Source of the DNA: Drosophila miranda
Lineage: Eukaryota; Arthropoda; Insecta; Diptera; Drosophilidae
Length of the DNA stretch: 64,000 bases
Direction: 5' to 3'
Assembly: GCF_003369915.1 (NCBI RefSeq)
Contig: NC_046676.1
Span: 20,132,001 to 20,196,000, forward strand
Positions within the stretch are counted from its first letter, which is position 1. Each line of letters starts with the position of its first letter. Shown in pieces: positions 11,273 to 24,135 of this stretch. The notes under the pieces were generated by a model. The model was not told where the DNA came from. It saw only the letters and a program-made list of their open reading frames with translations, and did no database searches. The position numbers were made by a program, and so were the translations under genes.

Positions 11273-14200
11273 CTTGTCTGAAAGATGAACCAAGAGAGAG
11301 TGGGAATTAATTACCAGTTGGCCCAAGATGCCACCGCAGATTATCTATTGCAACTTTTAATCACATTAACGCTGGTGGCCGAACGTCCATTTTACTTAGG
11401 GGGCAACTGTAGCGTAGCCAGAAGATGCCTACATCTTCCAAACTCTTCCCTTCCCCCATTCCTTACTCAACTGTAGAAAAAGTGTCCCGCTAATTAAGCA
11501 TCATAATATTTATGGCCGCAGATATGGCTGTTAAAAGTTAACCAACCGCATTAAAGCCTCAGCAACAGGAGCCCCAGGCCCTCCCTCCACATTGGCATCT
11601 AGCCCAAACAACAGGTGGATGAGAGTTTACAGGCATTAACACTTGTTGGCCAAGGCACAAGTCGCTAACCAAAGGGAGTGCGAGCGGCTGTGGATGTGTA
11701 TCTGTATGGGGGTGTTGATGTATGATGTCCGGAGGATGCCACAGTAGGGCCATTAGAGATGCAAATGATTATGGCTTTTGGATATGGTGACGGTGCTCAG
11801 TTCTGGTGTTATTACGATGGTGCTCTGCCTCGGCCTGCCCTCCTGCTTATGGCAAACTGATCCGTTGAGTGGCATTTAACTGAACGAGAAGGTGTTGTGT
11901 TGATGCATCTGCATGGCAAAGACAAAGACCCCTTTCAGACGGAGATGAAAAGACTGCCATATTCTCGCAGTCGCTCTTAGCCACGCCAGCGTTAAACTTT
12001 TGCCAGAGGGGGCAAAATTAACACTCAGCCCAAAGACTTCTCTGTGACTGTGTGATTTTGATTGCTCCAAAAAGAAATAATGTAGAAAACCTGCTCAGAC
12101 AACTCGGGACAGACAAAAAAAACTTGACCTCCAACTTGGCTGATGAGCGGACTTCGCAACCTGAGCATTAGCATTAACACACATTTTGTCTGTCTCTGTA
12201 CTTTGTACTTGCTTCATTTTGAGTCTCCCGAACAATCAGGACTGGTATTCAGTCATTCTGCCTGCGGAAGCAGCGAAAAATTTGAATAAAAATTTGACCA
12301 ATTAATCGCTGTTCACACCTCTACAATAGCCACTGCAAGTGCAGCGGTTTCTGTTTGTGGCTAGAGATTGCCACATGGGGTACTCAAGGGTCCAGCTGCA
12401 ATAAACCACCAAAAACCAGACATCATTTCATTTATGAACAGCGGGCAAATATGATGCAAGCAATGACATGAGGCACTTCTGGACGGAGCGACAGACGACC
12501 ACTCCAAAAGCCAGGAATCAACGATTGTGAAGTGGGTAGACGGCAATTGCCAAACGTCTGATTGATTTGCGATGCCGAAATGTGCATTTAAAATTCATAA
12601 ATGTAAGCTGCTATGAGTATACGAGTATAGTATACGAGTGTGTGCCTTGTGCGTGCCTTCTGTTCTGTGTAATCTCCTCATTCCTTCCGCGGAACAGTGA
12701 AACAGTGAAGCTGGGTGCTGGGTGCTGGCGTATCAATAACGCACTCGTTAATTTGCTTAGCCATCGATATGTCGGATGGGACTTTGTAGTTTGAGACAGA
12801 TGTAACCTGATTTACATGGTATATGAGAGATATGCGGCATGAGATACCTTTGAAGTGGCTCCTCCGACTGCTCCGCCCAGTCGTCCTGTTCTTGGTAGCA
12901 TTTAAAAATCATTTGTCAGGTGGGTCCTGCTACTGGGGACAAGTGCCAAGACAAATGATTGTCGTGGGCCATTCCGGTTGTCAGGGTAGATGTGAAATGC
13001 GATGAGATGAGATGAGCCAGTGCCACAGATACTCGTAAATCAAAAACGCTGCACGCTTTGCACTGAGACTCTTAAATGTCACATGTATTTTCCATGGAAA
13101 AGTGTGAATGCAAATGAAAATCTAGTGACGCTCTGCGGCTGGCTGCCTCTACTGTCTTGTCGCCTCTCCTTTCCCCGCCACCAAAGTGCAGTCATAAATA
13201 TTTCAATTTGCTTTCATTAACCAAAACGACTGTTGAGGACGCTGACTATTTGTTTCTCTCGTGTATCGGGTAACGTTGGTCGGATGTGTGCGGGTGTTCG
13301 GATGCAGAGGACCTATACCTCTCATTATAAGGTGGGTGATGCACGCGTCTACCTACCAACACAATCCCCACAAAGTTCCCGAAATGGAATAATGTATAAT
13401 CTGCAGCTTTTCGGCTTTAGTGGGCAGTTACATTAAATTAGTTTGAAGTGTATATTTAATGTATATTTAGAATTCAACAACTCGGGTTTTGAGGGAAAAA
13501 AATCTATTTTTAACGAATAAAATATGTATATGAGAAAAAGTTAAGCTAAGGCTTCAATGCATGAGTTGCATGATACATTTAAAAACTACACAATTTTCAC
13601 GAAAAAACCTTGTTAATTGATTAAATAATTGTTAATAAGTTGTTGGTAACAGGAGTGAAAGTTTACGTAGGCACCAGCATAAATGTGTAATCTCAAAATG
13701 AATTTTTAAAACTACAAAATATTTTAAATAACGTAGATTCTATATTCCCACTAACTAGACAAAATGAGAGCCACTCAAAATATATATTCCAGAAATAGTG
13801 CAAAATGATGAGACTGTATATCTCAATGCAATTACACAATAATATATTGATTTAATCTTCAAAATATTTCTGGCAAAAAAGAGTCGAAAAGGTTAGTGTC
13901 GTGGCTGGTGTAGTGTTCTTCCGAAATGACGTCGGTTAATTGACTAATTAATGACGCACTGATATGATTCTTGGCTCTGGTGCAAGGCTCAATTTCAATA
14001 GATTTTGTGCAACTAGCCAATCATACCAGTCAGGGGATGCAGCCGCCGAAATGCTTTTGTTAGTTGCTCTTAATGCCGAATTTCACAGTAGCTACCCACC
14101 TGTCTTCTGGGGCCACAAAAGGCTGGCTCTGGAGGACTTGATTATGCCGCTCGTGCGTATCTCTGGATGCCACACATACACACACACACACTTGTTGTCC

Positions 14201-15017
14201 GGGCGAATGTAAAACTGTTCTGTGCAAATGTTTGGCGAAACATCCTGCTTTATATGGGGTCCTTTGCGAGGGACCGTGGGCGAGTGGTGCGAAACTTCTC
14301 TTGCTGCTGCTGCTGTTGCTGCCTTCGTCAGGAGGTGCGTGTGGGCCCAAGCAACAAGTGTTGCAGCAACATGTTTCACGAACAGAGATCCCACCCCCCC
14401 AACTTTTGGTGGCTGTTAGAACGGGAATTGCATGGCCTCTTGGATATCTGTTTGCCGTGGGATGAATACAGTTTTTTCAATGGCTAAATGCAGATTACCT
14501 GCATCAACAGCCCAGAAGGAGACCTTGACAATGTCCGCCTCTGGTCCATGGACTGCGGTCTGCCCTCGCCCAGATATGTTTGTCATGACTGTCATGCATT
14601 CTCGTACCCGGAGTGCTGTCAGCCAGACAAAGGCCAGGCCAGATTCATTGTGTGCACTTCATTCAACATCAACATTCAACCAACAAAAACAGTACCAGCA
14701 ATGACGTAGCAACATTTTGACGCCAGTTTGCTGGTTACTGGAGCTCCAAATTGTATGCAAATCGCCCACAATTGTTATGTTACGCCCACTTTTAAGTTCC
14801 AGAAGGAACAGCAGCAGCCGGAGCAGCAGCCGGGGCAGCAGCAGTGGCATCAGCAGGGGAAGGAGTAGCCTCGCCTGGCACGTCCAATTAGCCATCGGCG
14901 AGTGGATCGTCTACGTGTTCGTATGCGCTATAATTTGCCCTCGGTCGCATCGTTTATAGAGCTTTATGGCCATGTAACGGGATACGTTGTGGCGCCTGTG
15001 GCAAGCATTTTTCAGTC

Positions 15018-15066
15018 CTGTCTCTGTCTCTGTCTCTGTCCCTCTGTCCCTGTCCCTGTCTTTGTC
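15018..15066. repeat. CTGTCT/CTGTCC simple repeat
   Basis: A pyrimidine-rich run of 6-base units alternating CTGTCT and CTGTCC. It has no associated gene. Confidence 0.8.
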
Positions 15067-16244
15067 TCAGGCCCCTCCTCTTGGGTGGGGCTGCGAAACT
15101 GTTCAAAGGCGGAAGTCTATAATTAGGGCCACACTTTGAAAGGCCAAAGTTTTGAAGACAAGTCTGCCAGTTAGCCCAATTCTGTCTCTTTATCTGTGCG
15201 TGTTGTTTCTTGTACGTACGTACTATGGCCGTTTTATCAATGACTTTGTCCACTGGGCATGATGAGGCAGAAATGTGTCAGGTCCATTGTCATGCATCTG
15301 CTTGTCGTCTGGCTTAATGTGTTGGATGCTCACTTTACGATCGGCCAAAATCAATAGAAACCAGTTTGGATACTTAAACATGCTGATGGCTTCATTTGCA
15401 TAAATCGCTGCGGAAAACGAAACCAAAGTCACTGGGAAAAGAAACAGAAATGACAATCGAAATGACCAACTCAAGTTCAAAGCGGTTTATTGACCAAGCC
15501 ACGATCTTCGACGTGTGCCAGTCCCCCAGTTACTGGCCAAAATGATGATTCGATGGGTTCCTTTGCAATCATAAGCATAGCAACAGTTAAGGATTGCAAT
15601 GCTTCTTTGGAGACACTCTCTCCGTTTAGCTTTTTTAACATTCGTACAGAGGTTAATAGCTTTTTCAACTATCAATAGCCATTTCAACAATCTGGCTATG
15701 ACTAGCGTGACTAACTGCTTTGTAATGCAGTTAACACATAAACTGCTCGCTGTAGTGCCACTAAAAGTTTATCTTTATGCTGCCATTGTAATAGTCGATC
15801 TTAAACGGTATCTAATGCTTCGGAGAGCCTTTCGTTACTATTTGATTAGCCATAGCCCTGGCTAAAAATAGAGCCAAAACCACACCACGACGACATTTCG
15901 ATGTCAATGCCATTGTCAAATTTTTGTCTGCTCTTCTATCTGTCACGCTTCCAATGGCCGTCTCCATCGCCGGGCTGCAGTCTAACGAAATTTATGATTG
16001 TGTGCCGAATCCGCGCGCATTTGCCTAACAACTGTAACTAACAAACTCTGTCTAATTAATGGCCAGCGCAATGGAGATTTATGCAGGCCATAAAGGCGGG
16101 CCGGGGCCGGGCCGTGCCAGATTGGTTCGGATTCAGTAGCTAAAGCGGCCGCAGTAGTTTTCCCTATTCGGGGGAGGACACACACTGCGTATGCGCAACG
16201 TCTGGCCATCATCGCTTGGCCCACAAATTGATGGCTTGACCAGC

Positions 16245-16280
16245 AGCAACAGCACCACCACCACCACCACCACCACCAGA
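16245..16280. repeat. Trinucleotide repeat (ACC)n with flanking AGC
   Basis: About ten CCA/CAC units are preceded by AGCAGCAACAGC. The minus-strand reading gives an all-Trp or all-Val ORF that is only a reflection of the repeat. Confidence 0.8.
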
Positions 16281-18772
16281 TGCACAGTTTCATCATGTTC
16301 TGAGTGCATGGCGGATGTGAGTATCCAAAGCAAATGTAGCCGCTGAGCAGGTAAACGTCGACCGTCTCAGAGTCGAACCCAGAGCCAGGTGAGAAAGCGC
16401 CGCACAGTAGTAGAAACCTCTGACCGTTGACTGCCGCTGCTGGCGCTGCTGAATGGTGGAGCGGGACTGGGGGAAGCCCGCTCTCTCGTTGCACGCTCTT
16501 TGCATATGTTCGTATGGTATGTCACTTCTCTCTGGCTCTCCTCTGGGTTTTGGTGTGTCTGTGTGTTCCGCTAGCCTCTGTAGATCTGTGGCCCCACCGT
16601 CTGTGTATCTGTACGTCTGTGCATCTGTGTGCGCTTTAACTAGCTTGATACATAGTTTAGCCTAAAGTTGTTTTCGTTTTATTTTCTATTAAGTTTGTTT
16701 CGAGTGCACGACTCTTTCTGTGGATGCCGCAGCCAGGTCTGATCAGTTTGTGTTTAGCCTTTGGTGTGTGCAGGTCAACACCCGGAAGAAATATCGGCAT
16801 CCGTGTACTGAGTACTGAGTAGCTGAATATCTGAGTATCTGTGTGTATTTTCGTCCGGCCAAAGGGTTTTTCTCCACCATTGTCAATTGAAGGTGCCTAC
16901 TTGAAGGCTTGTTTGGATAATTCTGCATATAAAACAGCAATCAATTGATCGGCATATTGATGAGAAAATTAAATAATTAATGTGATTTCCATTTGAAAGG
17001 GGACTTTGTATTAGACTACTTACAATAGATTTGAGCGGCATTTAAGTCCACTTCAAGGCGTGCGAGTAGAAGTGCAAAGTTTATTATAAGTTATACAATT
17101 TGAGAGGAATGTCCTTGTCCTTATTTTCTGGTCTCATGATATAAAACAAATGCCTGTAAACTTTATATTCAATTAGCCAATAACGTGAGTTTTCCACTCC
17201 TTGGTTTCCCTGATTATTAATCGCATCGTTGACATCTTTGTTCAGGCCAAAACTGGTTGCCCAACCGTGGCCAAAAGAAAAGAAACACACAGAGCAGAAA
17301 GCATTTTTCGGCTATTACGAAACTGTGTCTTTGCTACCAGTAAACCACCCCCCCCACCCAGACTCCAGACTCCTGGCCCCAAACTCCTGCCTCCACTCCA
17401 ATCTGTAATCCCAGTGCCAGTGCCAATTCGAGTGCCCCCTCATGTTGCTTACATTCTTCTCGAGCGGTTGCAGCTGTTGATCCGTCCATGCAATGCCTGC
17501 ATCAACAATAACCACTGCTGTGAATTGTAGATAGATCCCCATTGATCCCCCTTAGACTCGGAGTCATGACTGGCAGAAAGATCAGACAGAGATGCAAAGA
17601 TGGAAACGTTTACGGACTCTGCCTTAGGAAAGTTCCGATGGCAACAAGATTGTAGATCTGAAACCACAATAATTGCTACATGGACTAACACGAGACAAGC
17701 GGGTCAACAGGCAGGCTGGCAGTCGCGTTGAGTGGTTAACCAGGCTAACAGTCGGCCTGGCCTGCCCTCTGCCCAAGGGAATTTCACTTTCAAAAATCAC
17801 GTTCGCTTCTCAAGTCTTTGGTATCAAACGGAATTATACGTATGGTCTGCAGCTTAATTATTTTGATCTTGGCCTGGCCCCGGGGCTTTTCCATTCTTGT
17901 GCCACTGTCGCTGTTGATCTGCCAATGCTATAGTCATTAACGCCTTTTATTTAGGCCCAAGACATTCAGGCCGTTTACAAAATTGCATCAAAAGTTGGCG
18001 GCCATAAAAAAGTAGATCTGAAACTATACCCAAGCTTCGTAGTTTGTTTTTATGGCCAAGTCCGAGTCGGACCTGGCTTCAGTGTCAAGTTTCAGTAGCA
18101 ATTGGATCGGTAGGCGGTTCGGATTATTAGGTATCACATCCCATATTTCATTGCATTCCATATCTGGCCGGCAGATTATTGTTATTGTATTACTGGGTGG
18201 GTCCGCTCTATAGTCCGGGGTCCAAGTTTGTTTATTCCAATCGCCGTGTGGTGTTGTGGGTCACTGTGTCAGTGGACGGCTTTCGATCGGATGTAAGTCA
18301 ACAACTTGAAGGACACACAACGGCGATGGTGCCCAGGGCAGGTTTTCTTATGTCCGCTGCAGTGCATTGGACATGCCCGAGCGCACGGGCAGGCAAGCTC
18401 ATGGCTCATATCAGTATCGGGGTGGCATGCGGCATGAGGCACAGATGTGGCAATCGCCAAAGTGCCGTAATTCAAAATTGGTGTCGGTTCGCTTGCCCAC
18501 TCGATGGTCACTGCGTTGACACTGCATGGATTGGGGACAGCGCCAGCGGAGTGTGGCTGAAAGCGGCTGTGATCTGCGTTTGTCGCCTGGCCGAGTCTCG
18601 GACTGGTTGTTGCCACATAACAGGCCCGGACAACTTTACGACCAAGATCAAATGAAATTAAAAGTGCACTTGGCTATGATGTGACAATTACGTGACGAGG
18701 CTTCCATTTCCATATCTGACAGAGAATCAACGCATACATCATCGTCATCGTGAAAGACATCATCAGCCAGAG

Positions 18773-20663
18773 ATGACCGCCAAACCGAAGTTTGTGTACG
18801 AGAAGGATGACCTGGCGACCATAGGTGATGTGGACGAAAACGAGGTGGATCGCATTGCAGAGTGCTTCAAGGGGCGCAGTCTGTTCATCACAGGAGGCAC
18901 TGGATTCCTGGGCAAGGTCCTGGTCGAGAAGCTTTTGCGGTGAGTGGGTGGTTGGGCGGATGTGTGCTTGGGTCGAAGGGTAGCTGGCCTCGCACGGCGC
19001 ATCTCAATTAATCTCAATCTGTGCTCATGTTGCAATATTATTAATTACCGCAGCTCGTGTGGCGAACTGAAACACATTTATCTGCTCATTCGCCCCAAGA
19101 AGGGCAAGGATCCACAGGAGCGCATCAAGGATATATTCCAGAACGTGGTAAGCAGTGGGAGCCTTGGAAATTAATGCGAATTATGAAAATTCATGGCCTC
19201 ATTTAGTTTAATAATCAACCTCCGATATGCGTGTGTGTTTTTAGCTCTTTGACCAGGTGAAGCAGCAGCGCGGAGAGGAGCGCATCCTGCAGCAGGTGGT
19301 GGCCATAGCCGGCGATGTCCTCCTGCCTGGCCTCGGCATCTCCGAGGAGGACCTGGCTACGCTGCGCGAGGAAGTGTCCATCGTATACCACTGTGCGGCC
19401 ACAGTGCGGTAAGTAACATCTCTGTGGGATACATTTGTATCTATTCTATTAGTACTCGTAAACTTCCTTCCGCATTAGCTTCGATGAGCCGCTGCGCAGC
19501 GCCGTCTTCATGAACACGCGCGGCACCAAGTATATGCTCGAGTTGGCTGGCAGCCTGAAGCATCTAGAGTTCTTCGCCTACTGCTCGACGGCCTACTGCC
19601 ACCTGCACGTGAAGACGCTGTACGAGAAGCCCTATGATCCTCCCGCAGACCCGCACAAGGTGATGCAGGCCTGCGAGTGGCTGTCGGACGACGAGGTGGC
19701 CACCATTGAGAAGAAGGTCCTTGGCGACATACCCAACACCTATGCCTACACCAAGTCCTTGGCCGAAGCCCTGGTGGTGGAGAAGTTCAACGAGCTGCCA
19801 GCCGTCATTCTGCGGCCCTCGATAGTTATTCCCATTTGGAAGGAGCCCATTCCCGGCTGGACAGACAACATCAATGGACCGACGGGCCTGCTCATCGGCG
19901 CCGGCAAGGGAGTCATCCGTACCATGTACTGCAAATCGTCCGGATACGGTGACTTCCTGCCCGTCGACGTGGCTGTGAATGGCATACTGGTGGCCAGCTG
20001 GAGGAACATCACGGCCGGCACAGACAACACGAACCGTGTGGCCCACATGACGTCCTCGAACGACATCAAGGTATCCTGGGCAGAGATCATCGAGCTCGGC
20101 CGCTGGGTCATCGAGAACAAGGTGCCTCTGAACGGCGTAGCCTGGTACCCGGGCGGATCCATGAAATCCAACTACTGGGTGCACTGCATCTGCATGATCC
20201 TCTTCCAATGGATGCCGGCCCTGTTCGTGGATGCCCTGCTTTGGCTGCTTCGCTACCCTCCCGTCCTTTGCCGCGTACAGAACCGAATCTTCAAGGGCTT
20301 CGAGGTATTCGAGTATTATGCAAACAACGTCTGGAACTTTGACAATTCGGAGGCTGTGAAGCTACGGAAGCTAATGAACAACAAAGAGCGAAAAACATAT
20401 GTGATAGAAAAGATCGAGCTCGATCTGATCGATTACTTCACCAACTGTGTGCTCTGCGCCCGTCGTCTGATCCTTAAGGAGTCGGACGAATCCATTCCAG
20501 CGGCCCGGAGACACATGAAAGTGTAAGTACTTTGGAATTCTGACAAGAAACATGCACTGATCTCAATCTGTCTTTCAGTATGTGGGTGGTGGACAAGGTC
20601 TACAAGGGCATCTGGCTCTTTGGCATCCTATACATGCTCTACAGGTGTTTCTTCGCCAGTTAA
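18773..20663 (+). CDS. Fatty acyl-CoA reductase, 517 aa, 5 coding exons
   Basis: Coding exons are 18773-18939, 19054-19147, 19245-19408, 19479-20522 and 20579-20663; all junctions are GT-AG and keep frame. The enzyme reduces long-chain fatty acyl-CoA to alcohols with NADPH, for waxes, hydrocarbons or ether lipids. The Rossmann motif TGGTGFLG is at residues 40-47 and the catalytic YxxxK (YAYTK) at 230-234. The C-terminal FAR domain follows ([16 protein letters not shown] region), with a hydrophobic tail helix (about 497-513) that probably anchors it to the ER or peroxisome. The length is normal for the family. An upstream in-frame start at 18692 is not ATG-supported, so I use MTAKPKF. An AATAAA lies at 20835-20840. 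Probably the ortholog of D. melanogaster CG1441 or a close relative; I am sure of the family, not the symbol. Confidence 0.93.
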
Positions 20664-21529
20664 GCGACAGCTCCACCCGGATGGGATTTTTTTTTAGCTT
20701 AGTTAAGTGCTTGAGACCAAAATTCGTGCCCTGCCCAACCAAGCCGTAGTTGACATGCTTTCTTCTTAGGCCCTAAGTGTTTTAGTTTTAGTTGGTGCTG
20801 TTGAGCGGAAATGTAATTGATTTAAAATTCAGCAAATAAAACGTTGGTTTATGTACTTTTGAAAAAAGTTATGAAAAAAAGTCTTGTCTTTACAAGTGAG
20901 TAATGAGACATTACTTTCATTTGGACGCTGTTAGAAGAGCATACAATTTCTCCTTTAAATTTCGCGCCTTTAACAACTCAAAATATTACTAGTATTTTTT
21001 GTACCCGAAAGTCGATAGATAAATACCAAAATACTTATTGTCTTGTCAGTCTTATATCGGTATAAAAACACGGACACGCTGGCAGCTTACACACCATGTC
21101 TAGCTTACACACCTTGCAAATGTTTTTACTTTTTTTTTTAGTATTTTTCAGGTTTTGTAGAGGCTTTATGGAGTCACCCTCTTGTCCAATGCACCAATGT
21201 AGGAATCGAATTCCTGATCGTTTGCCACAACAATCTTTTTTTTCAAAAATATCGGAAAATGTCATGTCAAAAACTGGAAATTTACATAAAAATATGGTTA
21301 GTATGTAGTCGATGTGTAGTTAGTGTGTAGTTACCATGTACAAAAATTCGTTTAGTCGAAATTGTAGTTGACGTTTTTTATTTAAACCTTATTTTACAAG
21401 CAATCCAATGAAAATAATAGCTTAAAAATAGCCAGTGTTGTAGGAAATTGATTCATCAACCGGATAAAATCATGTGCTCAGAGTCGAAGGCCCTATATTG
21501 CTAGTAATATTTGACGGGATATCAAAAAC
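20664..21529. other. Reductase 3' UTR and AT-rich intergenic DNA
   Basis: A polyadenylation signal AATAAA occurs at 20835. From about 21400 onward the sequence becomes a diverged unit of the AT-rich repeat family, related to but not matching the left arm. No gene was seen. Confidence 0.5.
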
Positions 21530-23683
21530 CAGGAATTAGTCGTCATAACCGGTTGACAACAATGAGTCCCATTCCATGCACACATACCCTGGGGGAAATG
21601 TATGTTATAGAATTGTGAATATGTTTGTCATCCCAGGCAAAAACAATTTATTTTCAATATATTTTAATATTAATCAATATTATTTAATATTATTTTCAAT
21701 ATTTCAACGATATTTTAAAGCTTATTGTCTTCTTGCAGAGAAAAGGAATATGTATCAGGATCGAGATATATATACAAAACACTCATCATATACATGAATA
21801 TGTCTAAAAAATGTCAATTTGAGAAAAGGTCATTATAAGTTACGTTTTATCTTCATATCAATATTTATACTTTCATATACAATTAACAAAATAGGGTATA
21901 CAAAAGCGTATACTACGGCTTCCACGCAATATAGCGACTCTTTTTTTGTTGAACTTTTTCGTTTAAGCCTTTTTTTACAATAAATACAATAAAAGCAAGG
22001 ATTAAAAACTATCCAATCTTGTAGAAAATGTATTCATCAATGGGATAAAATTATGTGGGCATAGATAAAGGCCCGGTTGACAACATTTAAATCCTTGTCG
22101 CTCACATTCAAAAAAGATAGATTTGGCGCGCACCCCTTCGGTATATTTTGAAAATGAGACCGTATATTTCGGTGCTGTTCTGAGGGTCATACTGTAAAAA
22201 CTGGTTTTCGCCGCGCTCCCATGGTATTTTTGTCAATTTCATCAATCTATTAATTTAATTTTCAATGTTATATAGAAATCCAATAGAAGGAAGTATTTCG
22301 AATAGGCCAATCATGTATAGAATTGATTCATCAATCGTACAAAACTGAGTGGGCATGACTAAATGTTCTATATAGATAGTATTATTCAACGGAACAAAGA
22401 ATATGAGGAATTGGTCGTTTTTTTGAATCGAATTTGAATTCGCCGCAGTTAGCCGCAGTTCACCGCAGTTCGCCCCAGTTCGCTTTAGCAACATTGAGTC
22501 TCATTCCATACACAAATAAAGTTGCGGCAACATTTACTTGAAAACCGTTTTTTGTTCAAAATAAAATACATAAAGGTAATTAAAAGAAGCAATCTTGTAG
22601 AAAATGCATTTATCTATGGGATAAAGCTAAGTGGGCATCTATAGCTTGAAATATAGGCAATACCCGATTCGCCGCAGTTTCGCTTTTGCAACAATGAGTC
22701 TCATTCCATACACAAACATGTTGCTAATTCCATGCACACATACCCTGGGGGAAATGGATGTTATAGAATTGTGAATATGTTTGTCTTCCAAGGCTCAGTA
22801 GGAATCAGGATCGACATAAATATACACAAGATACTAATAATGTACTTGAATATGTCTAAAGAATATCAATTTGAGAAAAGGTCTTTATAAATAACGTTTC
22901 ATCTTCATATAAAATTAACGAAATAGGGTATAAAAATGCCTATACACGCATCATGTCTTCAAATACCAGCAACACTGCGACTCTTTTTTTGTTGAACTTT
23001 TTCGTTTAAACCTTTTTTTACAATAAATACAATAAAAGCAAGGATTAAAAACTATCTAATCTTGTAGAAAATTTATTCATCAATGGGATAAAACTATGTG
23101 GGCATTGCTGAGAGATTTAGTTAGCCAGCATTATTCAATGGAATATCAAAATTGAGCAATTTCCTTTTACGTTTGTTTTGATTGACCTATTTCGCTACTT
23201 GTTTTTTGTTTGACTTATTTCGCTAAAACCTCTTTTTACGCAAAATGCAATAAAAGCAAGTATTAAGAATACACCAGTTAAGTAGAGAAATGATTTACCA
23301 ATCGTATAAAACTATGTGGGCATGGCTAAATATTCTATATAGCTAATAATATTCGACGGAATCTCTAAATTGAGCAATATGGTGTCCAATCCTTGACGGA
23401 GAACTATTAACCTATTAAAAGCCAAGGGGGTATCTCAATTTTCCACCGAAAATAATGAAAATTTAATTATGTTAGCGCAGTTCAGGTGAAAAATATAGTT
23501 GTTTTTTTTTAAGTTCAGATGAAAGATTGCATGAATCTACAAGAAGAATTTACAATCGTTAATATTTTCCGCCATTTACCTCAAGTAGTTGAACTATTTA
23601 AATAGGGGGGCTTTAGTGGGCTAAGGCCAGTTTTTCATCATACGAGACGCTATTGTTGGTGAGGAACCAACATTGATTCAAAC
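21530..23683 (-). repeat. Inverted repeat arm B (about 2.2 kb)
   Basis: This is the reverse-complement partner of 4931-7190, matching in long runs from the AACCGGTTATGACG block (near 21540) to CCAACATTGATTC (near 23675). The segment near 22790-22970 is the diverged counterpart of 5650-5930. It consists of the same degenerate 250-300 base units and has no coding capacity. Confidence 0.8.
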
Positions 23684-23890
23684 TAGCCAATCTTGAAGAA
23701 AATTTATTTATCGACGGCCTAAAATGATGTGGGCAGAACTAAGGGTTTTAGTTAGCCAGCATTATTCAACGGAAGATCAAAAACGAGAAATATGTGAAAT
23801 GGAACTTGAGCTCGTCAGTATATTTACGGTATATTTTTTAACTGAGACGGTATGTTTCGGTATATTTCTGAGGGTCGGACCGTATATCGG
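23684..23890 (-). repeat. Terminal unit of the AT-rich repeat array
   Basis: One more diverged unit, ending in GGTATATTT blocks, lies directly before the ORP9-like promoter. It mirrors the unit at 4730-4930 outside arm A but is only loosely similar to it. Confidence 0.6.
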
Positions 23891-23898
23891 AGTACCCA

Positions 23899-23909
23899 CG
23901 GTCACTCTG
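23899..23909 (+). promoter_or_regulatory. CG1513: Motif 1-like promoter element for the ORP9-like gene
   Basis: CGGTCACTCTG has one mismatch to the Drosophila Motif 1 consensus. It lies about 230 bases before the chosen ATG and right at the edge of the repeat array, so the gene's promoter abuts the repeats. Confidence 0.4.
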
Positions 23910-24135
23910 TACCTTTGTTTTGCAAAAAACGGACTCGAGTCCGGGAAGCCGTGAGCGAGATTTTTTGACCGAGAAGAGCAAGGAATCATATTGCGTCATC
24001 AGCATCGTTTAGCCAAGTTTCTCCAATTGGTTGGCGCGAGCGCCAGCGGCACGGAAAGATCCAGGCAAGGCAGTCGTGGAGGAGGGGCGAGCTCAGGCTC
24101 AGGCTGCAGATACTGATACTGCAGCCGCTGGAAAA

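Larger units (their letters stand above)
11273..18772. other. 7.5 kb without a gene; FMRFa intron/upstream region
   Basis: I see no supportable coding exon. The first part must contain the FMRFa intron and non-coding exon 1. A minus-strand TATA-like CATATAAAG near 14250 is a weak promoter candidate. Simple repeats occur: CTGTCT-type near 15020-15066 and CAC/ACC repeats near 16245-16280. The size fits the neuron-specific enhancers known upstream of FMRFa, but no element is identified here. Confidence 0.45.

Noticed and set aside
16360-16385. GGTTCGACTC-like sequence on the minus strand, resembling a tRNA B box
   Set aside because: No pairing T-arm stem and no A box at the right distance.
19564-20208. 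214-codon minus-strand ORF across the reductase
   Set aside because: GC-rich coding exons commonly give long antisense frames; the sense strand has clear family motifs and spliced exons.
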